A stretch of DNA of 64,000 nucleotides, from the NCBI RefSeq assembly GCF_003073045.1, contig NC_037590.1:3870016-3934015 (forward strand), given 5' to 3'. Under the pieces are notes generated by a model. That model had not been told where the DNA came from. It did not search any database and worked only from the letters and a program-made list of their open reading frames with translations. This stretch comes from Pomacea canaliculata (Eukaryota; Mollusca; Gastropoda; Architaenioglossa; Ampullariidae). Positions 1 through 13,813 of this stretch are shown one piece after another. The first letter of the stretch is position 1, and every line of letters starts with the position of its first letter. The position numbers and the translations under genes were made by a program.

Positions 1-533
1 CAATACTTGATGTTTGTACAAAACATGTGTTTCTTTGTTGTTAAATTTGTGAGCAAGAAGTATTCACAATCTGTATGCTTATAACATTTTTTTCTTTATG
101 TTAGTTTTCATATTTAGTCCATTTTTAAGAATGATGTGTGAGTGTTTGTATAACACAGGAGATGAGAATAGCTTGCCCATTCTCACCATTCCTCAATAGC
201 TCCAAACACCAATATTGGTATAACAGGCTTTGATCGGATGCCAGTTGATGTTTCTGTCACAGGCAAAATGTTCACCAGAAATCCTTAAACTCCTTGGGGG
301 ACTAATGCTTCCATCTCTACAACTCTCTCTTTCAGAATGCTCCCCAACCCTATGCTACCTTGTATGTAAGAATGATGTGTGGGTGTTGAGTGCAAAGTTT
401 ATCAAAGCAGAATTCTCATGCCTCCTAAGCTTCTTCCAAACACCAAAGTGTTTAAGGGTAGTTCTAATTTTTGTATAATTGATCAAGTTTTAATTTGTAC
501 AAGTAGCGATGAATGTGTAGGTGATAGTTCCAG
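1..533. other. Presumed dynein intron, no exon recognised
   Basis: No segment here matches dynein heavy-chain sequence upstream of the SYPS motif. An open frame of 82 codons at 230-478 has no family resemblance. I read the stretch as intron belonging to the truncated dynein gene. Confidence 0.5.
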
Positions 534-3500
534 CTAACACCAGTAAGGACTTCCGCCTCTGGCTGACCAGCTATCCCTCAGAACATTTTCCTGTGTCCAT
601 TCTACAAAATGGTAAGGTTTATTGTTTCAACAGATTTGTCTCCCATTAGGTTCTTCATAGGATTTGTTAGTGATGGCTTAAAAAAAAAAATTATTGAGTG
701 CACACAGAGATTGTGATGGTTTGTGATTTCCTAAGAATTTTATGTTGTTTGAAATTATAATGTTGTGTATGATATTTCAATTGATCTCTCATTTTACATC
801 TTATATTTGGACTGAATAAACATCATAATCCGCAGACATGGAGAATATTAAAGCTCAAAGTTAAAGGTGTTGTATAGTCTTTAAAAGGCAATCAGCTCTA
901 CTTCTGCTTAGGAGGTTTCACAGTTTAGTGAATCATTCACATCTTTAGCTCTGATATTTTATGGATACTCTTTGCAGGTGTAAAGATGACCAATGAGCCG
1001 CCCAAGGGTTTGCGAGCCAATATGCTGAGGTCTTTTCTCAATGACCCTATTTCAGATTCAGAATTTTTCAATGGTTGCAATAAGGTGCTTTTTAATTTAT
1101 TTTTATTATTGTGTTCTGAAAATCTAGTAAATAAAAATAGAAATGCCAGCATCAAGGTATTTAGGTAGTCTTTTAAAGCATAGCCCTACATGTGTTTAAA
1201 AACATTCTTTACATAATGCACTTTTTCCTCTTTGCTTTGCCTGTTAACAGCCAGAAAAGTGGCACAAGATGCTGTTTGGCCTGTGCTTCTTCCATGCCTT
1301 GGTTCAAGAGCGCCGGAAGTTTGGGCCACTAGGTTGGAACATCCCATATGAATTTAATGAGTCAGACCTTTGCATCAGTATGAGACAGATGTTGGTGAGT
1401 TGAGTGTGCATCAGATTGTATCAGATATGTGAACATACATATGGTGTAACTAGTTGTAGCAAAAATGGCTGTCAATTTCTGTTTCTGTTCAGAGAGATAT
1501 GGATCTCCTCCCTCTTCTTCTGGGTTCTCCAATGTTTTCCAATCCAAGCAAGCTCACAAAGAAACATCACATTCCCTTAGACATGAGTGCACAAGCAGGA
1601 AAAGTTCCAAATATGAAGCACTCTACATTGCAAACAAAAAAAAAACCCACCAGAAATCACATCATACCTCAAAACCAAACATCTTGCGCTGCCACAGCTA
1701 AACATTGCGTACTCTTCAGCTTAACCAACTTCTCATTGTTTTATCTTCCTTGATGAGCAAGGGGATTGATAGAAACAAGTAATGCCTCTCATTGCCTTCT
1801 CCATCTCATCATCCCCTCCCTTCTCCTTCCTCCCTATACTCTGTGTCTCGTCTGCATCTTTCACTAGTAGGTAAAAATGTTTCTTATCCTTCAGTAGACT
1901 TGTTGGATTATCCAAGCTAACTCATCTTGTTTCTCTCTGTGTCATAGTTTTATGAGACTCTTCTCCTTCTTCCACATCTTTTTCCTTCAAAGGCTTTCAA
2001 GTTTTGCATCAGGACTCACAAATGACATCCCTTCAGGTAGGGCTGCCACTCTTTACTGGTCCCACAGCTTGTTTAGCCAGATTTCAACATACACTCCTCT
2101 CCATACTGTTGCATCCTAGGTAATGGGGAGGATGATCACTGTCTGCTTTATCTGCCATCTTCTGTTTGAATCTCCTGACAAGGCATGGAGAGTCTTCTGA
2201 CCCAAGTTCCTTCTCCTTTTGGGAGACAATAGACACCACCCCTGTGGAACTGAAATTGAGTGATGCTAAAGAAGAGGTGTTGGATCTGTTTCTATGAAAA
2301 ATGATCTCATTTTTCTTAAATGCTGGTTTACTTACATTTTTCAGACTGCACATCAGGGCTGTTTCCACAGTTGATTTTCAGTTGTCCCCTTCACCCATTG
2401 CTGGATTTTAATTGGAAGGTGGTGCATGATGACCTTAGAGGCAGTGGTTATTTGCCAACAACTGTCATTTTTAAAATCGTACAATTATACAGTAATTTAC
2501 CAGAGGACAGGTGGAACTTGTTAAAAGTAGGTTGGCTGACTTTTCAGGCCCTCTGCACCGTATGACTTCATTCAGGTTCTAGTTTTGACCTAGATATTAA
2601 TGGTGCTATTACAGGCCTCCTTTTACAGGACCATCTCATGGAACTTTTTTGCATCAGCATTAAATGACGTTGCTTTGGCTACCATACCACGGAATAGCTC
2701 AACAAGCGAAGGAGACGACCCAGTGCCTAGCCTTCCATTCCCCCGCTACAGAGAATATTATCTTATTTAAACACTGCTGAACATATACTCAACATATTTT
2801 TTTAAACAAGCTAGGAAACTTTCGTAACATATGTTTGTGTCCTCCCTATCAGTGCCCATCGCAGGTGCGGTTGACCATTCAGAAGATTAGGGGAAGATAT
2901 CAGATGTCTTCAGTTAGCCATCTGCAGGTTCTGTTCTTTAAGATCAGTGGGACATTGCTAGCTGTCTGGGTGACAACATAGCCCATTATTCTTATTCAGC
3001 CCAATACTCCACCACTTTTCAGACTCTCAAAGGTATGTGGAAATCTACCTCATGTGAATTTTCTTTTGACAATATGTTGTATCGGTCTCCCTATTGTATC
3101 GGTCTCTGAACTTAAGAAGATTCAATACATATTTAGTTTCAGAACCTGGATTTCACAACACCCCTTATCAGTTCCTCCCTCACCTCGCACACTTTTATAT
3201 ATTGTTCTTTTTTCCTTTTTTTAATTAGCTTGTATGGTTAGGGGTATTGGTAGTGTCCCACGCTTAAGTCCAGTTTTTCACCATTTCAACACAAAGTGTG
3301 ACTTACTCTCAGTGTGATGTAGCCTTAGTTGCTGGTATGGCATAAAACACGAACATTTGTGCTAAAGGTGCTCAGCCATATCGGAATACAGCACTGCTTT
3401 TACAGCTTGGGTCCACCTAGTGGGTTGGGTGCACCCCTCCTGCTTACAGCAGCCTTGTCCATCCTGTCTGGACCAAAACAAAGCTGCATAAAAAATGGTG

Positions 3501-6500
3501 CTTCTGACTAGTTGGTCATCAGCTGACATCTAAACCAGCCTCTACTACAGAAATTATTTTATACAAACTGGTTGATATAGTTGACATTTAAGAATATGTG
3601 ATGGGTTGATGTGGTGATTAATTGTTTTGATGAAACATGGTTTGTGTTTTCCTTTGCTGGCATTTATGCCAAGGTTGCATTGTGTATGTGTATCAGATGT
3701 TTTTGAATGACTATGAAGAGCTGCCCCTGGCTGCCTTAACTTACCTGACAGGAGAGTGCAACTATGGTGGCCGTGTAACCGATGATAAAGACCGCAGGCT
3801 ATTGATTTCTCTTCTCTCCATCTTCTACAATGAGAAAATCGTCACAGATGATAATTACAAGTAAACAGAAAGCAAACCATTGACTGTCACTTTGAATGTC
3901 TTCACGATTAATGTAGTTTATCAAAAAGGATATTAGTGAAAAAGAAAGTTTTTATTCAATATTCAATATTCTGTACTAAGATTGCACAGAAAGTGCTTCC
4001 TCCTACTGTGCACATTTAAACTGTCTAGTCTTATATTTATAGTCTTATCCTTCAGAAACTGTAAATGCAGCTGATAATGTTGTGTTCTGTGTTATTTGCT
4101 TATAACAATCTCACAGATTGCTTTTTGACTATGGTAGCATCTTTTTGCAGGCTGTCTCCTAGTGGCATCTATTATGTTCCAAGTGAGGGACCATATGAAA
4201 GTTACATTGAATACATTCGAACCCTGCCAATCAACCCCACCCCGGAAGTTTTTGGTCTCCATGAAAATGCAGATATCACAAAAGACAACCAAGAGACTCA
4301 GCTGGTACATCTGGTTCAAGGCTACCCATAGCTCAAGATATTTATATATATTCTCTTGTTGCTTAAATGATTGAGTGGGAGAAAGAAGATCAAATAAATA
4401 TGCTATGAAGGTTACAACATGTTTACCCTAAAGCATTTTTAGGTCGTTGGCCTGTACTAATAAAAGGGGGATTGAGTGTCAGATGCTGCAATTGTTAGTG
4501 CCCCATACAACATGTGTTGCAATTTATTGCCTCATCAGGTTTATTGCATTTATTAATGTGTGTAAGGGCTTGTTACAGTTGTTTGAAAGCATCCTCCTGA
4601 CCCTACCCAGGCAGACAGGTGGTGGTGGTAAATCTTCTGGTGAAGTCATTGAGGAACTTGCTGCTGATATACTCAGCAAGTTGCCACCAGACTTTGATAT
4701 GGAACATGTGAGCACTTCTTTGGTTGTATATGTGTCATGAACCTCTTCAGCAAAACTTTTTTGTGATGTTGCTGCCTCATGCTCATCCCATGCTGATGTC
4801 TGGACTTTTTTGTGTGTTCTAAACAAGTCTGACTCTGACTATATGTTCTGTGATGAGTTGTAATTTAGTGGAATACATTTCTAAAAACTTACTCCACATC
4901 TACAGACATGCCTTGCTGAAGCTCCATGTAGCAGAAGACATGATGTGTCATGATACCTTTTGCAAACAGATCATGAATAAATACCCAGTGGTATATGAAG
5001 AGTCTATGAACACTGTGCTGAGGCAGGAGCTCATCCGCTTCAATCGGCTGACCAGAGTTGTTCGGAATTCTCTCATCAATCTACGCAAAGCAATCAAAGG
5101 CATAGTAGTTATGTCTTCTCAGCTGGAAGAGGTTTTCAACAGTATGCTTGTTGGGAGATTGCCCTCTGTATGGGCAGCCAACTCCTATCCTTCCCTCAAA
5201 CCTCTTGGTTCTTATATCAACGACCTACTGATGAGGTGAATCATGGCTGTGTGTGTTTTTTTTTGTTTTTGTTTTTTTTAGAGAGAGAGGAAGAGAAAAA
5301 AAACCCCTAAATTTGTAAGCATTTTATATTTAGCACTGGGAGAAGCCATTGGCATTGTTTGCTTACAGAATTTTTCAAAGTGAACTGTTTTGTCACCTTG
5401 TAATAACTGACAAAGAGCCATGACAATTTATACGAGCAACAGTGATCTGTCTTCAGGCTTAGTTTTTTCCAGGATTGGGTCATCAATGGAGTACCAAAAG
5501 CATTCTGGATTTCAGGCTTTTATTTCACACAGTCCTTTCTGACAGGTATATATATAATTTAGCATGCATGGATGCATTTTGTGCATGTACATCTCTAAAA
5601 TTAAGTGAAGTGTTGTTATGATAGTCATCTTATTCCTGAACTCTGTATACAGACCACAAAAGGTAGATTTAATGTAGTCTCATTCCGTCATATTTTTAAA
5701 AGTTATATCTGTGCGTTAAGTCTCAGAAGCAATAGTGCTATGGTAAATGCTGAGACATTTTTCTGGTGAAACATCTCTCTCTGTTTCATGCTGGTACACT
5801 GGGAAAATTGTTAGATGTTGAACTTAGTGATGCAGTTGTTGGCCCATGTGATCATTCACCAGCTTTCTGCATTGTTCTATGTTGTAGTTTCTCACACAAG
5901 GTATTTCTTATTTTGTTCCTCTTCCAGGTGTTTTACAAAACTTTGCTCGCAAGTATCATAATCCCATTGACTTGGTAGGGTTTGAGTTTGAGGTCATGAA
6001 GGAAGAAAAGGAAGTGGCGTGCAAACCAGAGGATGGAGCCTACATTTATGTAAGTCTCATTGTCCACTGTACTGATTAATGTGGTGTTATGAAAAAGTAA
6101 GCCTGATGAGAGTCTTAGATGTCATGTACCCTGAAGTTGCATCAGTTTGGCACACGCAGGATATATTCATCCCCAGTCACATTGCCTCATATGATGAACA
6201 AAGCGTTTAAAGGGCATGTGCATACGCAGCTCATTATTGTAAGTTGGTGATGAAGAAGGCCTAAAATTATCTGGTTTTTGTTGTAGGGGAAGTATCCTGG
6301 TTTGGTGTTACAAGTATCAGATTTAAGAGGCTACTAGCATAAGCCTCACTTTCCCCAAACCCTGCTGTAGTAAATTTTAAAAGTCATCTCTGTCCCAGAA
6401 AGCAAAAATAAAGCATCTGTATCCTTAGATGGACACGCACTCATTAAGGAAAAAATTATATCCAAGATTGCCAGTCTTTTCTTGTGCAGGGGTTGTTCTT

Positions 6501-7344
6501 GGAGGGAGCTCGCTGGGATCCTTGTGGAAAGGTCATTGGAGAATCTGTGCCTAAGATCCTCTTTGACACTTTGCCTGTTGCATCCTTTCATTAAAATTCT
6601 TTGAGTGGAAACAAGCAGAAAATAATTGTAATTAATTTTTTACGTAAATTCTATGACTATAAAAATAGGACACTTCAATCCTGATGACTGTCTTCTTCAT
6701 GTTTCAGACTGAAATACTATTGTTGATGTCTGAGACTGTGACTCACCATCTGACCCTTTTTTGTAATTTTGAAAAAAAAATTTCTGTTTTACCAAATGAC
6801 GTGCATCGTCTCTGCCTAACAACCTTAGTCGGAAGGCTCTGTTAACCTCACTAGCTGTTGCCCTAAAATTACTCTGAAGACTTGCATGCATGGTCATCGA
6901 CAATTTACCCATGGATTTGAGAGGAAGTACATCTGACTTGGTAGAAAGGTAGTGAACTCCTATAATCTGGTAAGATTGTCAAAGGAAGACAGTTAACAAA
7001 TTTTGTCACTTTTGCCTGAATGATTTGTTATTTTCTTAGTTTTGTTGCCATTGTCTTAGAAGAAATCAGCATTATTGTGCGAGGCTGTAAATATTTTCTT
7101 TGTAATAAAAGGCAGGTCCTTAACAAGATGCTTGCAGATCTGGTTGAAACCTAATCGTGTGGAACATTTCAAAAGGATCCCTCATTACAAGTGTCCTGTA
7201 TACAAAACATCAGCAAGACGAGGTGTCCTGTCTACCACTGGCCACTCTACCAACTTTGTCATAATTATTCTCCTGCCCTCGAAAGAGCCAGAAAACTACT
7301 GGATCAACCGTGGAGTGGCCTCTCTTTGTCAGCTCAGTGATTAA
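534..7344 (+). CDS. Axonemal inner-arm dynein heavy chain, C-terminal part (DNAH3/7/12-type), cut at the window edge
   Basis: Single-headed inner-arm dynein heavy chain, an ATP-driven microtubule motor of cilia and flagella. About 514 C-terminal residues are visible, covering the end of the AAA ring and the C-terminal domain. Exons: ~534-611, 978-1084, 1251-1394, 3697-3860, 4151-4304, 4579-4707, 4970-5235, 5457-5545, 5928-6049, 6490-6576 and 7138-7344 (TAA). Frames join across every junction. Diagnostic family strings are [98 protein letters not shown] and a final [14 protein letters not shown]. The D6 signature favours the DNAH1/3/7/12 group; I cannot say which member. The 5' border of the first exon is uncertain (acceptors at 527 or 533). 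The donor after 6576 (GTTGCA) is weak. No exon is recognisable in 1-520. Confidence 0.93.
3306..3360 (+). repeat. 3' tail of a tRNA-derived SINE, in dynein intron
   Basis: The sequence around GTGATGTAGCCTTAGT, followed by TGCTGGTATGGCATAAAACAC, resembles the 3' tail seen in reverse orientation at about 24775-24805. It lies in the 2.3-kb intron 1395-3696, which otherwise shows nothing I recognise. Only the tail is visible here; a tRNA-like head is not evident. Confidence 0.4.
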
Positions 7345-9105
7345 CTGCAGTAGCATCGCCTGCTTTTGCCATGTTTCATACAGGGTATCCTTGACTAGCC
7401 TAAGAAATGTGAATTTTTAATTTCTTGGCATTTACCAAGCATCATTTAAAGCAATCCGTTTGTTTTTATAAACATTTAAATGCAGTATTAAACTAAAGTA
7501 CCATTTTTTCAAATCCAAAGCCATGTAACAGAGTGAAGTTAAGCTGCACAAGGAGGTTAAGCTGAACAATGCCTGTTCCAGTGGACCTAGATCCGCAATA
7601 CTGTATGTTACGTTTGCTCAAATTGCTCAGCTCAGCTTTATGTGATTTAGGAAATTTTTTTAATCATTTTTTATATAACTACAAAGGAAACTCAAAGTGT
7701 ACAAAATGTTTATTCCAGGATATAAATGAAAAAACATTTCATTTTACAAATAGACTTGGAAATGTCAAATGGAAAAGTGTTAGTAATGATAGCTATGTAG
7801 TCTTTAGTTAGGGAAGGCAATAATAAAATTTAACAGAGGGATAAAGACTGCGTTGTTTTCTCTTTTACATGCAACATGTAGCATAAACTCTTCAAGTCAA
7901 AATAAGAAATCTATAGTTAAAGTGATTCACTTTGTAATATGGACAAATATGGACGAAATAATCCCCATTTAGGGCAGAAGCACTTGTGTTTAACATGACT
8001 ATGTTTGTACATTTTAGATCGTTACATTAAATTTGCATAAGATTCTGGACATCATGTGTGGTTTGTTTAGGCAATTAGGAGAGAGTTCAATGGACAGTTT
8101 TGAAATAAAGAGATAGTAGCAAAACTGGTATTAAGAGGCATAAAACATCTGTAGCTATTTATATCTGCATACAACTTCTCATTCCAGTCAGTAGAACTAT
8201 ACAAAGAAAATATAAAAATATACATACATTTCCATACACTGTTTATATTACAAGTTGATATGTATCATATAATGGCTGGGCTTTTGAAATAAAAGACCCA
8301 TTAGTTAACAAGCCCTCTCATTTTCTTTCAAGTTTGCAGGCATACCACACCCACTCACAAACACACTGTGCACCAGAACAGCCATTGCAATGTTCTTCAA
8401 ACGTCAAATAATGGTTGACTGTTTATGAATGCCAAGAATAAGGAGACTTGTTTTAAATGCCAATTTTTCTTAAAGTACTCGAGCAGAAATGTAACTGGAG
8501 AGTCTTTCAAATAATAATGGCGACTTTCTGCACCTTAATCATTTCCAGGATAGGCTTTAATAGTTGACAAGTGCACAGAACACAAAAGACATGGAAAAAA
8601 AAACATTGTTTAGATGAAAAGAATCCTAAAGCAGTCATCCCAAAACAGCAGTTCCAAATAAATTTCTTCCTTGTGCAGGTGTGCAACACTTTATCGTGAC
8701 CATTTCAACAATCCATACACTAAAAGAAAAATTAACAAAACGAAGCATATAGATTTTTGGCTTCTATGCTCTACGTAAACCCAAATGCACTCCTTTGTAG
8801 CAAGCAGAAATGTAATTCTCCCCATGTATTGTGTCACAGTTCCTTGCAGGGCGAATTGACGATACTCCTTACAGTGTTTACGTCTTAATCTTGGCTCAGT
8901 GCCTACATACCACACCATCCATCTTTAATTCTACTAGAACTATGCCACGCTAAGCTGTCTACCATTCTGGTCCTCATCCAGCTCAAGTGTCAAAAATGTC
9001 ATAAACAACCACCATTCTTCAATTTGTAACATACAAAATATATATAGACACAAGAATGATTTTTACAGCAGAGATCCCTCTAGAAAGAATGTGCTCAGAT
9101 GATGA
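7345..9105. other. Convergent 3' flanks of dynein (+) and Ly6-like gene 1 (-)
   Basis: No coding exon is recognised. The stretch probably holds the 3' UTRs of the two convergent genes. It is AT-rich, and open frames are short and unlike any family I know. Confidence 0.5.
7822..7827 (+). terminator. Candidate polyadenylation signal of the dynein gene
   Basis: A canonical AATAAA lies 478 bases after the dynein stop and is followed within about 25-40 bases by a GT/T-rich stretch. An earlier hexamer may also be used. No transcript evidence is available. Confidence 0.35.
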
Positions 9106-12100
9106 TTATAATGTCCACGACACGTTGAGAACCAGAGCAAATAACACCAACAGTGCAGCTGTAAAACTGAGGAATAACTTTCCAGAACCATTGCAACCAT
9201 CTCTGTCTTCACAATAGCAGGTCTCCTTAAACACTCCTGTGTAATCCCACGTCCAACGACATCCCCAGGCCACACCTGTGAAAATCGATCATCGCAAGTT
9301 AATGATGCACAGGACTAAGCTTCAGCTGATGCAGGGAGACAAAATGTCAGGTGTTTTTAATTTTTGATAAACAATTTTCTGTTAGCTGAAATGTGTGGAT
9401 TTTCGAAAAGTATAAAATATGCTATCGCCTAAAGGTAGTAGCTACAAATTATAATAAAAATTCATTTGAAATTATCTTTTTGTGACAATCTTTATGGTTT
9501 TTGTTTTTTGTTTTCTGATTTTTTATTTTTTTGGTTTATTTGAGTAAAATGTCAAAAGGTGGTGATCTGAATGGCAATCAATGATGAAACACCTATAAAT
9601 AGAGAGAGCCTTCTAATTTTCATAATGTTCACACTTCTCATATGAGTCTGACAAGGGATTATGTGAGATCTTTCCTGTCATTATATGCCCTGTACATTAT
9701 TTCACCCTGTTTTCAGAATCATCTCATCAATAATGTGCATATACAGATGCATAAAGGTATAAAATACCACTTTTGTAAGATATCTGCTTTGAACAATTAC
9801 ACTATTTTTATAAAGAAATTTCTAAGCTCTTTCCATGCAGTTAAAATGCTTGCTTAATGCAAAATGGTCTTACCAAAATCTGTTCGGGAGCCACATCTCC
9901 TGGTTAGCTTCTTCCATCCTCCCCCTAGCCACATAAAAAATAACAGTGCTTAATAGCTCATCAATTAAAAGTAATCCACCCATGCTTTCACTAATCACAG
10001 TTAGCAGGCATCCGTTTTGCTAGCTAATAGGCAGGAATTATAGTCATGTGGTGGGTGGCAAGGGGGTGTACATACTGCACCCCATTTCAGAATTCAAGGT
10101 TAAAATCCAGAGCAAATGTGACTGGAGGGTAGCAGCTGCTGAGGCGCTATTCAACCAATATACCACACCAACATTAGGCAGAACTTCAAATTTGTGTATG
10201 TGACCTTACACTTAATGGTAACTGCAGAAAAAACAAGTATTCCAATCACAAGTTTAACAGCAAACAACTTCAGGCCCCATCCCCCTCTGGTTAATCTCCT
10301 CAGCTTCACTTCCTTCTGTTCAAATGGGATCATACCAAGCACTTAATTTTAATAACTGAATTTATGCAATGACATCTCAATACTACGCAAATCACACATT
10401 ACTGTTCTTAGCAAATGAGCAGTCAAAAATTAAAAACCACCACTTCAGAATGTTTCATAACAGCAAGAATACAAGGTCTAGTCACATTTTATCCTAACCA
10501 GCCTCTCAGGAGGTAACACCATACAACAAATTCCCTTTCTTCTTCTATTATACTAAAACAGTTTCTATGCACTTTGTCTTTGGCAAGAACAGTTGACTTC
10601 AAATTATCCACCAAAAATACTAACTTATTCAATACCACTGGACAGCAAACACCACTTGACTGCTAATGTATACCACAAGACAATTTGTACATGTCACTAT
10701 TTCCCAAAATTTCTACTATAGTGTAGGCCAAGTGCCCTCTCCACTGCTGGTCCCCTCCTGTCAAATTTGTTCCTAAAATGGCACAAACATGTACAGTAGA
10801 CACAGCAATACCTGTGTCTCAAACTAGAAATTTCATGGTTTGAACTATGATAAAGTCTGCCTTACACCCGGGGCTCTCCTGGTATATCTTCATACAGAAC
10901 TGCCCAGGTATGTTTGCCTCAAAGCTGTTGCAGTCTACCACTGCATTGATAGTCGTATCGAATCTGTCATCTGCAGGGCAGGTAACATCTTCATTGCTGT
11001 CACACTGGTAGCACTGAATGGCTAAACCTGTAAACACAATTTTCATAAAGCTGGATGAAAAGTTAAGTAACAAAACATGAAAAATAGAAATATATGCACA
11101 GACTGGCGGTCATCAACAGAACTGATAAAGATGCCAGATGTCAAGCAGAAATAGCTGTCTTTTTTCAAACTGTAGGATGCATTTAAGATTTAAAATAAAA
11201 CTAATGATGGGTGAAGTTTACATCATGTTAGAGGGTAGGGAAGGAACTTTACACACATCAGACATTAATCATCAAAAGGTGTTAATAGGTCAGTAAGTCC
11301 TCTTTCTGAAGTAGTAAGCCTATTGGAATTTCATTTCTGTGTCCTTATAAATGTTGAAAAAGTTCATCTCCCCCTTTAGCAGTTGTGTGCACACAAATAT
11401 ACACATTTACTTCAGTCTTGTAAAAAAACACATGGATTTCATTTATACAAGAGATGCACAACATTCATTTATTTGAAAGCTGCTTGCTCCAATTAACTAA
11501 ATGAAATAGTTTCCTACACGTAAAGCTATGCCAAAAGGATGCACGTATATATATCCCGTTTCATCTATGCACAAACTGTTTCAGTTAAAAAGCTAGATCA
11601 GGAGGTCAGCACACACGATGAAAGGGACAGGCTGGGACGACAACCATGTGGACAGACATGCAGAATGTTCTGGCTTGAGCCCCAAAAACACAAAATGACT
11701 GGGAAACAGCCAAACCTTATGATTTACATTTGTGTTTTATTTCTACGTAGAGATGGCTTTGGTAGTGTATTGTAGCCTGCAAGTTGGTCCTTACTGAGCA
11801 CCTCAGTGCTCCATGTAGTTTGTTCCCACGCAGTCTGTATGTACTTTTTTCGTTTCGTTACACGCAGTTCACTAGCATTATCACAAAAGTCATAGAAAAA
11901 TCACCAAAAATGGAGGTCAGATTAATAGCACCTTTGTTGTGTACTCAACTTGGTGTCACCCCAAATACCGGAAACGCTGTTACTCACGACTGCCAATGCT
12001 TTCTCGACTTTGAAAGAAAATATAAAACATCTACCACAAAAATATCCTTCAGCAAATGACGATGTATTAGCCACAAAGTATTCCTAGGGATATTTCATTC

Positions 12101-12170
12101 TTCACTTACCAAGCGTTGAAAATGACACGGCACCTAGCAGCACCACAAGCAAGCGACCTGTCGCCATCAT
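9106..12170 (-). CDS. Small secreted Ly6/uPAR (quiver/crooked-like) protein, gene 1 of a tandem trio
   Basis: Three coding exons: 12170-12110, 11027-10866 and 9275-9106 (stop TAA), giving 130 residues. Both introns are phase 1 with GTAAG donors. Residues 1-23 are a hydrophobic signal peptide (MMATGRLLVVLLGAV). The mature protein starts near IQCYQCDSNEDVTC and ends its cysteine-rich domain with CYCEDRDGCNGS, the CxC...DGCN closure of invertebrate Ly6 proteins. A hydrophobic tail (FTAALLVLFALVLNV) follows and fits a GPI-attachment signal. Family members such as Drosophila quiver, crok and crim act at the cell surface or in the ER on ion channels or junction assembly; the role here is not known. 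The start has a good context (CCGCC before ATG). An ATGATGGCG overlapping the start resembles a YY1/TISU site. This copy is clearly diverged from genes 2 and 3. Confidence 0.85.
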
Positions 12171-12660
12171 GGCGGAACACTGCTGTTTGTCACCTCTTCC
12201 GCACTGCTGCGAAGCTGTCTGTCCCTTGCACCTGTGCGTGACCTATTAGTTTACCTGTCAAGGTGCGCTATCATCGGAGTACGCCAAATTAATTTTTGAC
12301 AGTGTATGTTAATTACATAGACGACATATGTTGAATTTACAACTTATTTAGACCATTTTGTCTTATTTTAGGAGGTAGTGTAGATTTTTCTTCCCTTGAA
12401 GGTACGAGGGTATACTGTTGAGGCCCTGTTTGGGATAAGGCTTAACATTTTTTAAAAGATTTTTCATGTACTAGCTCAAAACTGTCTTCATTTTTCATCT
12501 GAAGCCTATCCTGCTTTTTCTGTATGTGTGTAGGCTAATCCATGCGCATGCGTATATGATGCAAACGCTGCACCAGGGCAGACTGGCGGCGATAAGCGCG
12601 TGCTGTGACGTCATTGACGTTAGAGGTCTACAAGTCTGAAATGTGTTTACTCCTACTAAC
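12171..12660 (-). promoter_or_regulatory. CpG-richer promoter region of Ly6-like gene 1, with NRF-1-like and CRE sites
   Basis: Upstream of the gene 1 start the sequence becomes locally GC/CpG-rich. It contains a near-palindromic TGCGCATGCG (about 12543-12552, NRF-1-like) and a perfect CRE palindrome TGACGTCA at 12606-12613, followed closely by a second half site. The assignment to gene 1 rests on position only. Confidence 0.45.
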
Positions 12661-13813
12661 ATCACTCTTTATTCTTTTCTTTCCCTCGTCATCTTTCTTA
12701 CTCTATTTATTCAACATGTATAAAATAAAACGATTAGTGCAAGCGACGCATTTTTGTTAGTACGTACATGTACATGACTTTTTTTTCAAAATTTGTCTTT
12801 CTTTCTTCAACACGTTCAAAATTAAAGTTAAAACACTTTATTGGTAATTTCTATCATAATGTGTATCTGTGTAATGGAGTGGTGCTTGATGCATGCAGTT
12901 GTAACATAAATGCTGTTGCCAGTTAATTACCATAACAGCTTCGCAAAAGAGTTGTAAATCAGTCAATTTGAGCTAGTCTTATAGTCGGATAGGTCAGTTG
13001 TAAATTTTTAATGGTCAATTTAATACAAGTGTTATTTGCACCAAAGTAGTCACTTGTACTTTGCCGTCTGTAAAAGTTGTTTTTTCAAAAGTAACAGTTA
13101 TCTTAAGATAATCAGTAGAAATATATGAAAAGAATGCAACAATTTAATTTGTTCAGCAATCAAGTTTTTATTCAATACGGAAAAAACAGTTATAATAGTT
13201 GATTTTTTTCAAGCAGTGTTTGGATTCTAAATGTGTTGGGCCATCTTTACTCTTCTATAACCGAGTGCACATCCCAGATAACGTATTCACCAGGTAATAG
13301 CCATAACTTTTTTGTGTACGTAAAGTAACATCATCAGTTCTATGGTGGGAAACGAAAGCACTTTGTTGGGTTTTGGTAGTCTTTTAAGTTGGTAAAAGTA
13401 ACTAAGTACAACATTATGTTCAAAAAAAATTTTGATTTAAAATATTATGCTACACGTTATCAGAGGTGTTCCGATGTGGAAAAAAAAACAACAACAACTA
13501 AATGCCTGCACAATCCTGGCAGTAAGTCAAACTGCCGGTCACAAAGTCAAAAATTTATGAAAGACCAGAAGAAGCCTACTGGCCGTAAAAATAAACAATT
13601 GGCGATCGAAATTTCCAAAGAAAAGCCACAGATAAACGCTGTATATTAATATTAAATAGGCAAGCAGCTTGTAACACAATGTATATAAAAAATGTATATA
13701 AAACTAGTGATTACATATGATGGCACAAACTTCCAAGCCAGCCCATCCGCTCACCACACACACACACAAACACGCTTTTCACGAACAAGCGAGCAGACAA
13801 CTGCAGGTGGTGT
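12661..13813. other. Intergenic stretch, probably 3' UTR of Ly6-like gene 2 plus spacer
   Basis: No coding exon is recognised. Read on the minus strand, an AATAAA at about 13172-13167 could end the gene 2 transcript, giving a 3' UTR of roughly 650 bases. A short CA-rich run lies near 13757-13770. Confidence 0.45.

Noticed and set aside
2084-2368. 94-codon minus-strand frame in a dynein intron
   Set aside because: No family resemblance and no flanking exons; most likely chance or an unrecognised repeat.
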